Assembly: GCA_019136655.1 (NCBI GenBank)
Contig: JAGVTU010000026.1
Location: 1-64,000 of the forward strand
DNA length: 64,000 nucleotides
Reading direction: 5' to 3'
From: Bacteroidota bacterium
Lineage (GTDB): Bacteria; Bacteroidota; Bacteroidia; AKYH767-A; OLB10
In this document: in pieces, positions 56,737-64,000 of the stretch
Position numbering within the stretch: position 1 is the stretch's first letter
Layout of the letters: each line of letters starts with the position of its first letter
Notes under the pieces: model-generated
The model's database searches: none
Seen by the model: only the letters and a program-made list of their open reading frames with translations
What the model was told of the DNA's origin: nothing
Translations under genes and position numbers: made by a program

Positions 56737-59700
56737 ATGAAAATATTTTCTCGGTTGACAAAGACACTCCTGCCTGCTATTATATTTAGCTTGATGGGAT
56801 TAGGTGTGTCTGCACAGATTACCGCAAGCACGACCAGTGGCTGTGCCCCTCTTGTCAATGTAAGTTTTACCTCTCCTGCAGGCCTCAGTCAAATCAACTG
56901 GGATTTTGGAGATATGTCGAGTTCTAATCTGCCAAATCCTGTTCACACTTTTTTTTCTGCAGGTAGTTTTAATGTGGTATGTACAGGTATATTGGGAGGA
57001 AATCCGTTTATTGATTCTATTAATATAAATGTTTACGGAAAGCCATTCATCTCATTTACGGCTACTACTTCTCCTCTCTCCGGGTGTGTGCCTCTGACTG
57101 TTGCATTCAAAGATTCATCGGTTGGAGGTGGAGGATCTGCCATCATCAAAAGAGAATGGGCCTTTGGTGACGGAGCAACCGATATTGGAAATAATTCTAC
57201 TCCTTCGAATATTTATTCAATTGCAGGAAGTTTCAATGTTACACTGAAGGTAACAGATGCACATGGTTGTGATTCGTCAGTAACACGACCCAATTACATC
57301 AACACCAGTGTTCAGCCTCTTGCAGTTATTACCACAAATCCCGATCCTCCTGTTGCCTGTAACACACCTTTCACAGTTTCGTTCACGGCAATTGCATCGG
57401 TATCTAATTCCACAACAGGAAGCGGCCTTACTTATCTTTGGGATTTCGGTGGCGGAAATACTTCTACCAGTGTAACACCATCACCAATTACATACAACAC
57501 AACCGGTGTAAATCCTGTTCAGCTGATTGTAAAAGACAATAACAACTGTACTGATACTGCAAAAACACTGGTGATTGTAAGTGCTCCGAAGGCTTCGTTT
57601 TTTGCATTCGGTGCTGTTAATGACACCGTTTGTTCGAAGGTGTTGTTCATCAATCAGTCCATAGGCACCAATCCTCATTATACTTATGGTGATGGCACTA
57701 CAGGAACCGATTCCATTCACACCTATGCACCGGGCACCTATCAGGTTACACTGCAAATACAGAATGGTTCTTGTACCGATGACACCACCATTACCATTCA
57801 CGTTGAACAGCCATTTGCCAATTTCACTTCAGGGCCGGGTTATAGCTGTAACTGGCCTTACACTGCACAATATACCAACACATCAACTAATGCTGCATCT
57901 TATCTCTGGACGTTTGGCGACAGTACCATTTCTTCTCAGGTAAATCCTGTTCACACCTATTCACTTCCAGATACCAATCAATACACCATTTATGATTATT
58001 ATCTCTATAGCACCATGCTTGTTGCCATCAGTGAACATGGATGCAGAGATACCATTATCAAACTAAATACTGATACTGTATTTAAAGTTACTGCACGTAT
58101 GATGCCTGACAAATCATTTGGATGCGCACCACTCACAGTAACATTTTCAGATTCGAGCCGCTCACGGGAGCCAATAGTTAACTATACTTATCTATTTGGT
58201 GATGGCACACAAACATCGGGTACTGCCACTACAGCCACACACACCTATACACAACCCGGAATTTATTACGCACAAATTATGGTGACGAATGCAGCTGGAT
58301 GTAAAGACACTTCTTTTCTCATTCCAATATATGTTGGATCACCTGCAGCTACTGCTTTTTCGGTAGTACCGACAAATATTTGTGCCAACACACCTGTACA
58401 ACTTACCAATCTTACTCCACCTTCTGATTCTGTTCAGTTTTATCACTATACCGGTGACGGAGGAATACTTTCGCATTGCTACACCGAACCAAATCCAATA
58501 TGGAATTTTAATACACAAACCGGACAACAAACCATCACTCTCACTACATCATATAATGGCTGTATTGATACTGCTTCTCAAACAGTAACCGTAAACGGAC
58601 CTATGGCGAAGTTTTATGTTGCAGGAAACTGTAATACTCCAATGATTTATCAATTCCCTGCCAACATTCAGGATGCAACTACGTGGAACTGGGATTTTGG
58701 TGATGGAACTTTTCTCGTAAACTCAGGAAACAGCAACCCAACACACGTTTACACTGCAACAGGTGATTATACGGTAATACTTACTGCATTCAATCCCGTT
58801 TCAGGTTGTCTTCCTGCTCTTGACTCTGCAAAGGTTCATGTGAGAGATATACAGGCTAATTTTACGAGAGATTCCATTATTTGTCAGAACCACACCATCA
58901 ATGTTAATGCACAATCATCTGTTGATGCATATGGCTCCTGCAACGAAGGATATCTTTGGTACTGGAATGATGGAACACCTCCGCACAATTCAGGTATGCC
59001 TACAACAACACATACTTTTTTGAGTCCGGGATCATTTCCTGTTAAGCTGGTCGTAACAGATATCAATGGCTGTGTGGACTCGATAAAGAAACAAGTAAAC
59101 GTGTATGGTGTTAATTCCTATTTCAAAGCGAATAAGACTTCCGGTTGTATGCCGCTAACCATTAATTTTACTGACAGTAGTTATGCCGACACTTTGATAG
59201 CTTCATACACCTGGAACTTTGGAGACGGAACAACTTCAAATCTTCAGAACCCTTCCCACACATACACTGTCCCAAACGATTCAGGAAAGTGGTGGGTCAC
59301 ACTTACAGTAAGAGATACTCTTGGTTGCACGAGTATTTATCAGATAGTGATTTCTACATCCATTCCTGATACAAATTTCGTGGCAACAAAAAATAATATT
59401 TGTGTTGGCGAAACAGTTAACTTCTATCCTTCTTATCAGGCACACCCAAGTTATCAATGGAATTTTGGTGATGGAGGTACATCCAATCTTACCTTGCCTT
59501 CGCACACTTACAATTCGCCCGGTTCTTATACTGTCACGCTCAATATTACAGATTCCCTTGGTTGTTCAGGTCACCGAACCATGACGAACTTTATCAACGT
59601 GCAGGATTATCCCAAAGCAGGATTTGTGAGCAGTGCTGACAGTGCACAAAATTTTTGTTATCCGTTGTTGGTTAATTTTTATGATACCAGCACAGTTAGT

Positions 59701-61110
59701 GTATTCGGCAGCAGAGAATGGAATCTGGGTAACAGTTCAAATATTTTTGTTACACCGGTTGCAGGAACCATTTATCAGACTCCGGGATTGTACAACATTC
59801 AACTTATTGTGAGCAGCTCGTTCGGATGCAGGGATACTGCTTACAATACCATACATGTGGTAGGACCTGTAGGTAATTTCAATATTGTTCCTTCAACTAT
59901 TTGCAAAGGACAATCCATTACGTTCAGTATTAAAGACACTTCCGATCTTGGAGCTTATTCGTGGGATTTTGGTGATGGTACTACCTCACCCGGAGTTTCG
60001 CCCATCACACATACCTTCAACATCAATCCTGCAAGCGGACAAACACAGGTGGGACTGGTGATGTGGTCACCTGATTCAGCTTGTACTTACACAAAAACAA
60101 ATCCTGTTTTCATCAGACAGGTGATTGCTGATTTTAATATCAACAACGGTGATACTGCATTGTGTGCCGGAGAACCGATAACGCTTGTAAACAATTCGCA
60201 GAATGCAACAAACAACAACTGGACTCTTGGAAACGGGCAGAGTTATAATGGAATTACTCCTCCACCCTATCAGATTAACGTACCGGGCGTTTACACAGTG
60301 ACTCTTGCTATTGACAACAGCACCTGGGGATGCAAGGATACGCTTCGGAAAAAATTTACCATCAACACACTTCCCAATGCTCAGGCTACCGGAGGCGATA
60401 CCTGCGTTGGCAAACCTGTTCAACTGACAGCAAGCGGTGGCACAACTTATCAGTGGACACCTTCAACAGGACTTTCAAGTACAACTATTGCCAATCCGGT
60501 TGCTACTCCATCTCAGAGTACTATTTATACTGTGGTGGTTACAGATGCCAACGGATGTTCTGTAACCTTAACGGTTCCAGTTATCATTTATACACCTCAG
60601 ACATCTGTCAATGTGAGTCAAAATATTTTTATTGGCGATTCCATTCATTTAGAAACGGGTATTGACACCAATTTTATCATAACCTGGAATCCTGTAAACG
60701 GACTGAGTTGTATCTTTTGTCCTGATCCTTGGGCAATGCCACTGACCAACACACTTTACACTGCAACCTATACCGACAGAGCGGGATGCTATTCCGGTGT
60801 TTCCTACTTTAACATTGAAATTGATCCGCGTGTAACCATAGATGTACCTACAGCATTTACACCAAACGGTGATGGCTCAAACGATGTTATTTATGCAGAA
60901 GGTTTAGGTTTGAAACGACTGATAGAGTTTAAAATTTACAACCGTTGGGGGCAGTTGTTGTTTGAATCGAATGATTTCAACAAAGGATGGAATGGCTACT
61001 ACAAAGGACAACTTCAAAATGTTGAAACATACGTTTACACTGTGAAAGCAGAAACATGGTTTGACGGAAAAACAGTAAGTAAAAAAGGAACCTTTAATCT
61101 GCTGAGGTAA
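56737..61110 (+). CDS. Giant PKD-repeat surface protein with T9SS type B (gliding-motility-associated) C-terminal domain
   Basis: A 1457-residue secreted protein. From ATG 56737 it has a proper signal peptide (MKIFSRLTKTLLPAII ... GVSAQ). The open frame to 56605 is upstream of and across the promoter and is rejected. The body is an array of about 14 PKD-type beta domains, recognisable by W-x-F/Y-G-D/N repeats (INWDFGD, REWAFGD, YLWTFGD, WNWDFGDGT, YTWNFGDGT, YQWNFGDGG, YSWDFGDGT, NNWTLGNGQ). The last about 90 residues (DVPTAFTPNGDGSNDV, FKIYNRWGQLLFES, WNGYYKG) are the type B T9SS signal. PKD arrays form extended rods for adhesion or polymer binding. Its target is unknown; pairing with the divergent M43 protease may be functional. 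Confidence 0.93.
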   Translation: MKIFSRLTKTLLPAIIFSLMGLGVSAQITASTTSGCAPLVNVSFTSPAGLSQINWDFGDMSSSNLPNPVHTFFSAGSFNVVCTGILGGNPFIDSININVYGKPFISFTATTSPLSGCVPLTVAFKDSSVGGGGSAIIKREWAFGDGATDIGNNSTPSNIYSIAGSFNVTLKVTDAHGCDSSVTRPNYINTSVQPLAVITTNPDPPVACNTPFTVSFTAIASVSNSTTGSGLTYLWDFGGGNTSTSVTPSPITYNTTGVNPVQLIVKDNNNCTDTAKTLVIVSAPKASFFAFGAVNDTVCSKVLFINQSIGTNPHYTYGDGTTGTDSIHTYAPGTYQVTLQIQNGSCTDDTTITIHVEQPFANFTSGPGYSCNWPYTAQYTNTSTNAASYLWTFGDSTISSQVNPVHTYSLPDTNQYTIYDYYLYSTMLVAISEHGCRDTIIKLNTDTVFKVTARMMPDKSFGCAPLTVTFSDSSRSREPIVNYTYLFGDGTQTSGTATTATHTYTQPGIYYAQIMVTNAAGCKDTSFLIPIYVGSPAATAFSVVPTNICANTPVQLTNLTPPSDSVQFYHYTGDGGILSHCYTEPNPIWNFNTQTGQQTITLTTSYNGCIDTASQTVTVNGPMAKFYVAGNCNTPMIYQFPANIQDATTWNWDFGDGTFLVNSGNSNPTHVYTATGDYTVILTAFNPVSGCLPALDSAKVHVRDIQANFTRDSIICQNHTINVNAQSSVDAYGSCNEGYLWYWNDGTPPHNSGMPTTTHTFLSPGSFPVKLVVTDINGCVDSIKKQVNVYGVNSYFKANKTSGCMPLTINFTDSSYADTLIASYTWNFGDGTTSNLQNPSHTYTVPNDSGKWWVTLTVRDTLGCTSIYQIVISTSIPDTNFVATKNNICVGETVNFYPSYQAHPSYQWNFGDGGTSNLTLPSHTYNSPGSYTVTLNITDSLGCSGHRTMTNFINVQDYPKAGFVSSADSAQNFCYPLLVNFYDTSTVSVFGSREWNLGNSSNIFVTPVAGTIYQTPGLYNIQLIVSSSFGCRDTAYNTIHVVGPVGNFNIVPSTICKGQSITFSIKDTSDLGAYSWDFGDGTTSPGVSPITHTFNINPASGQTQVGLVMWSPDSACTYTKTNPVFIRQVIADFNINNGDTALCAGEPITLVNNSQNATNNNWTLGNGQSYNGITPPPYQINVPGVYTVTLAIDNSTWGCKDTLRKKFTINTLPNAQATGGDTCVGKPVQLTASGGTTYQWTPSTGLSSTTIANPVATPSQSTIYTVVVTDANGCSVTLTVPVIIYTPQTSVNVSQNIFIGDSIHLETGIDTNFIITWNPVNGLSCIFCPDPWAMPLTNTLYTATYTDRAGCYSGVSYFNIEIDPRVTIDVPTAFTPNGDGSNDVIYAEGLGLKRLIEFKIYNRWGQLLFESNDFNKGWNGYYKGQLQNVETYVYTVKAETWFDGKTVSKKGTFNLLR

Positions 61111-61126
61111 TCTTTATTAAACTCTT

Positions 61127-61168
61127 CAAAAATTATTATCCGATTCCTTTAAATTGTTTTAGGAATCG
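61127..61168 (-). terminator. Possible terminator overlapping the pheS 3' end
   Basis: CGATTCCT and AGGAATCG (61141-61148, 61161-61168) form an eight-base stem inside the last pheS codons. A short T-run (61131-61127) follows on the minus strand, at a rather long distance from the stem. Confidence 0.3.
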
Positions 61169-62158
61169 AACATCATTCTCTGAAAAAATCCGCAGGTCGT
61201 TGATGTCGTAAACCAGCATGGTGATGCGTTCAATACCCATACCAAATGCAAAACCACTGTACTCCTGATGATCTATTTTACAATTTTCAAGCACAGCAGG
61301 ATCTACCATACCGCAACCTAAAATCTCTACCCACCCTGTGTATTTGCAAATATTGCAACCTTCTCCTTTGCAGAAAGTGCAACTGATATCCATTTCTGCT
61401 GAAGGTTCGGTAAAAGGAAAATACGAAGGACGCAGACGTATTTTAGTGTCTGTTCCAAACATTTCTTTTGCAAAATACAACAGTGTTTGTTTCAGATCTG
61501 CGAACGAAACATCTTTGTCAATATACAATCCTTCCACCTGATGAAAAAAGCAATGGGCACGTGCAGAGATGGCTTCATTACGATAAACTCTTCCGGGAGA
61601 AATGGTGCGAATAGGAGGCTTGTTGTTTTCCATTATTCGTACCTGCACAGAAGAAGTATGTGTTCTCAATGCAAGGTCAGGATTTTTCTGAACAAAAAAA
61701 GTATCCTGCATATCACGTGCAGGATGATCTTCAGTAAAATTCAGTGCTGAAAAGTTATGCCAGTCATCTTCAATCTCAGGACCATCTGAAACAGTAAAAC
61801 CGATGGCACCGAAAATTTCTATGATACGGTTGCGGATAATGGACAACGGATGCATGGCACCTGACTCCAGAGGTTCACCGGGCAGGGTGATGTCAATTAA
61901 CTGCTGCTGTTCTGTTTTTTCTTCGAACTGCAGTTTGAACGACTCGAATTTTTCTTCTGCATTTTGTTTAAGCAAATTCACCTGCTGACCAAACTGTTTG
62001 CGATCCTGTGGTGCAATAGTTTTCATCAGCGAAAACACCTCGCCTATCAATCCTTTCTTGGATAAAAATTTCAGTCTGAAATTTTCAAGATCAGAAGAAG
62101 TATCTATCTTAAAATCTTCAACTTCACGGATAAGGTTTTGTACGGTATCGAGTGACAT
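61136..62158 (-). CDS. pheS: Phenylalanyl-tRNA synthetase alpha subunit
   Basis: The catalytic subunit that charges tRNA-Phe with phenylalanine, as a tetramer with PheT; 340 residues, normal. An N-terminal coiled-coil (residues 1-90) precedes the class II core. Motif 2 lies in RTISPGRVYRNEAISARAHCFFHQVEGL and motif 3 in FAFGMGIERITMLVY. A four-cysteine cluster (CTFCKGEGCNICKYTGW, about residues 258-274) may bind zinc and is seen in a subset of PheS proteins. A hairpin lies within its last codons. pheT is not in the window. Confidence 0.96.
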   Translation of the reverse strand: MSLDTVQNLIREVEDFKIDTSSDLENFRLKFLSKKGLIGEVFSLMKTIAPQDRKQFGQQVNLLKQNAEEKFESFKLQFEEKTEQQQLIDITLPGEPLESGAMHPLSIIRNRIIEIFGAIGFTVSDGPEIEDDWHNFSALNFTEDHPARDMQDTFFVQKNPDLALRTHTSSVQVRIMENNKPPIRTISPGRVYRNEAISARAHCFFHQVEGLYIDKDVSFADLKQTLLYFAKEMFGTDTKIRLRPSYFPFTEPSAEMDISCTFCKGEGCNICKYTGWVEILGCGMVDPAVLENCKIDHQEYSGFAFGMGIERITMLVYDINDLRIFSENDVRFLKQFKGIG

Positions 62159-62205
62159 TGGCTTGCAGAATTAGATTGATGCAATTTTATTAATACAACT
62201 TCAAC

Positions 62206-64000
62206 TTATGAATTTGCTCCGTGGCAGTTTTTGAATTTCTTTCCGCTTCCGCACGGACAAGGATCATTTCTTCCAACTTTCACCTCAGCCTTCGCAGGTT
62301 GCTGACGTGGTGGCGGTGGTGGCCCCTGTGGTCTTTCGCCTGAAGATGTTTCGGAACCGGTATGGCTTGTTTGCATTTTGCTCATATCGGTACGTTGTTG
62401 CTGCGGACGAGCTTCCTGAACATTCTCAGGATTCTGTACCGGGATAAATCCTTTCTCAAGAAACGACACTATTTCTTTATTTACTCTTTCGAGCATCCGC
62501 TTAAATAATTCGAATGACTCAAATTTATAAATCAACAACGGATCTTTTTGTTCATATACTGCATTCTGCACACTGGTACGCAGTTCATCCATCTCGCGAA
62601 GATGCTCTGTCCATGCTTCGTCAATAAAACTCAGCACAACCGTTTTTTCAAATGAAGTAATCAGCTCTTTGCATTTGGTTTCATATGCTTTTTCAAGTGA
62701 ACATAATACATTCATTGCTTTCTGACCATCAGCAAACGGCACCACTACTTCGTTGATGGTTTTACCCTGATTGAGATAGATAGATTCAATCACAGGATAT
62801 GCCTTGTCGGCAATCATCTGCGACTTTTGCTTGTAGTGAATGTATAGTTTTTCAAAAACCTGCTGAGTTAAATCTTCAGGCTTTATCTGCATAAATGTTT
62901 TCTCATCAACCGGTGATTCTAATGACAGATAACGAATCAGGTCAAGCTGAAAAGCTTCAAAATTGCGTTCCTGATCATAAGCACTTACAATGCTGTCGCA
63001 TACATCATACTGAAGGTTCAGAATATCGAGTGCCAGACGTTCGCCAAACAATGCATGTCTGCGTTTTTTGTAAATCACTTCGCGCTGTGCATTCATCACG
63101 TCATCGTATTCTAACAAACGTTTACGAATACCGAAGTTGTTTTCTTCCACTTTTTTCTGTGCACGTTCTATAGATTTGGTTATCATGCTGTGCTGAATGA
63201 CCTCACCTTCTTTCAATCCCATTCTGTCCATCAGACGTGCAATTCTTTCACTTCCAAACAAACGCATCAGATCGTCTTCGAGAGAAACAAAAAACTGTGA
63301 TGAACCCGGATCTCCCTGACGGCCTGCACGACCACGCAACTGACGGTCAACCCTCCGCGAATCGTGACGCTCAGTACCAACAATTGCAAGACCTCCCGCT
63401 TCTTTTACTCCGGGGCCGAGTTTAATATCCGTACCACGACCGGCCATGTTGGTAGCAATGGTTACGGTGCCGGCCTGTCCTGCTTCAGCTACGATGTCGG
63501 CTTCTTTCTTATGCAACTTTGCGTTCAACACATTGTGCTTGATGTTGCGCTGCTTGAGCATTCGGCTCAGCAACTCCGAAATTTCCACAGATGTTGTACC
63601 CACAAGCACTGGTCGCCCGGCAGCAGTAAGCTGAGCAATTTCTTCAATTACGGCATTGTATTTTTCACGTCTTGTTTTATACACCAAATCCTGACGGTCG
63701 TCACGGATAATTTTTTTGTTAGTAGGAATTACAACAACGTCCAGTTTGTAGATTTCCCAAAACTCACCTGCTTCTGTTTCGGCAGTACCGGTCATACCTG
63801 CAAGTTTGTGGTACATACGGAAATAATTCTGCAGCGTGATAGTTGCATACGTTTGAGTAGCAGCTTCAATTTTTACACTCTCTTTTGCTTCAATAGCCTG
63901 ATGTAATCCATCAGAATATCTTCTGCCTTCGAGCACACGACCGGTTTGCTCATCCACAATTTTTACTTTTCCCTCTGCAATGATATACTCCACATCACGC
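62206..64000 (-). CDS. secA: Protein translocase ATPase SecA, C-terminal part (cut by window edge)
   Basis: SecA drives preprotein export through SecYEG. The frame is open to base 64000 (upstream codons read RD before [10 protein letters not shown]), so the N-terminal part lies to the right. Present here are the end of the preprotein cross-linking region, [19 protein letters not shown], the NBD2 helicase motifs ([47 protein letters not shown]), the scaffold/wing region and a Pro/Gln-rich linker. The C-terminal zinc-binding SEC-C motif follows ([18 protein letters not shown]), which contacts SecB and lipids. It lies 47 bases upstream of pheS on the same strand. Confidence 0.97.
   Translation of the reverse strand, partial: RDVEYIIAEGKVKIVDEQTGRVLEGRRYSDGLHQAIEAKESVKIEAATQTYATITLQNYFRMYHKLAGMTGTAETEAGEFWEIYKLDVVVIPTNKKIIRDDRQDLVYKTRREKYNAVIEEIAQLTAAGRPVLVGTTSVEISELLSRMLKQRNIKHNVLNAKLHKKEADIVAEAGQAGTVTIATNMAGRGTDIKLGPGVKEAGGLAIVGTERHDSRRVDRQLRGRAGRQGDPGSSQFFVSLEDDLMRLFGSERIARLMDRMGLKEGEVIQHSMITKSIERAQKKVEENNFGIRKRLLEYDDVMNAQREVIYKKRRHALFGERLALDILNLQYDVCDSIVSAYDQERNFEAFQLDLIRYLSLESPVDEKTFMQIKPEDLTQQVFEKLYIHYKQKSQMIADKAYPVIESIYLNQGKTINEVVVPFADGQKAMNVLCSLEKAYETKCKELITSFEKTVVLSFIDEAWTEHLREMDELRTSVQNAVYEQKDPLLIYKFESFELFKRMLERVNKEIVSFLEKGFIPVQNPENVQEARPQQQRTDMSKMQTSHTGSETSSGERPQGPPPPPRQQPAKAEVKVGRNDPCPCGSGKKFKNCHGANS

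Noticed and set aside
63364-63906. 180-residue frame antisense to secA
   Set aside because: It lies opposite the most conserved part of secA (helicase motifs), whose codon constraints create long antisense frames; composition is unlike a real protein.
1-64000. CRISPR arrays, tRNA or rRNA genes, insertion sequences, phage genes
   Set aside because: I looked in all gaps for regularly spaced repeats, cloverleaf-type sequences, transposase motifs and terminal repeats and saw none.

Overview
This window is chromosomal sequence from a member of the Bacteroidota, with no sign of plasmid, phage or insertion-sequence DNA. Three things point there: secreted proteins carrying type IX secretion (T9SS) C-terminal signals of both the short 'type A' kind and the gliding-motility-associated 'type B' (CHU_C) kind; repeated matches to the Bacteroidota promoter box TAnnTTTG just upstream of genes; and typical families such as DUF5723, a short SWIB protein with a Lys/Ala/Pro tail, a 29-residue COX24/mS38-like basic protein and a short NuoG. 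Order and genus cannot be fixed from the sequence alone.

Layout. 1-3718 (-): the 5' part of a very large secreted multi-domain surface protein, interrupted by two single-base frameshifts and running off the left edge. 3719-4607: mostly empty, with two overlapping candidate small ORFs. 4608-11223: an acyltransferase (-), glycine C-acetyltransferase kbl (+), two APC amino-acid permeases (-), a degenerate UbiA-like membrane protein and a translationally coupled small membrane protein (-). 11366-14233 (+): gcvP. 14314-27554 (-): a complete respiratory complex I operon, nuoA to nuoN, with an unrecognised Cys-rich lipoprotein gene between nuoI and nuoJ. 27754-32322 (-): a 1522-residue T9SS type A protein. 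32527-34290 (-): aspS. 34519-37460 (+): HU/IHF protein, TPR protein, tiny basic ribosomal-type protein, RNase G/E. 37638-41422 (+): DUF885 lipoprotein hydrolase plus LtaS-like sulfatase-fold transferase. 41428-45568: small CBU_0592-type membrane protein (-), a Cys/Met PLP enzyme (+), a T9SS M43 metalloprotease (+), an SRPBCC protein (+). 45569-48168 (-): chelatase-type AAA+/VWA pair. 48475-48846 (-): SWIB protein. 49287-50720 (+): DUF5723 outer-membrane protein. 50735-55723 (-): ComEC-type protein and an M16 peptidase. 55760-61110: divergent pair of secreted M43 protease (-) and a giant PKD-repeat T9SS type B protein (+). 61136-64000 (-): pheS and the 3' part of secA.

Functionally the window mixes core housekeeping (complex I, aspS, pheS, secA, RNase G, HU, glycine cleavage and threonine/glycine catabolism, amino-acid import) with cell-surface and secreted proteins. 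Probable transcription signals were located for many genes. These include TTG-N20/21-TAnnTTTG promoters for kbl, the 9671 permease and the PKD giant, and strong hairpin terminators after gcvP, the 27754 gene, the M43 protease, the SWIB gene and the M16 peptidase. Several promoter positions imply start codons downstream of the longest open frame.

I do not see a clearly new multi-gene system such as a defence island, CRISPR array or biosynthetic cluster. The best candidates for something undescribed are the lipoprotein embedded in the nuo operon, the chelatase-type AAA+/VWA pair with altered nucleotide-binding motifs, the coupled 10579/9750 membrane-protein pair, and a long perfect inverted repeat inside the TPR gene.
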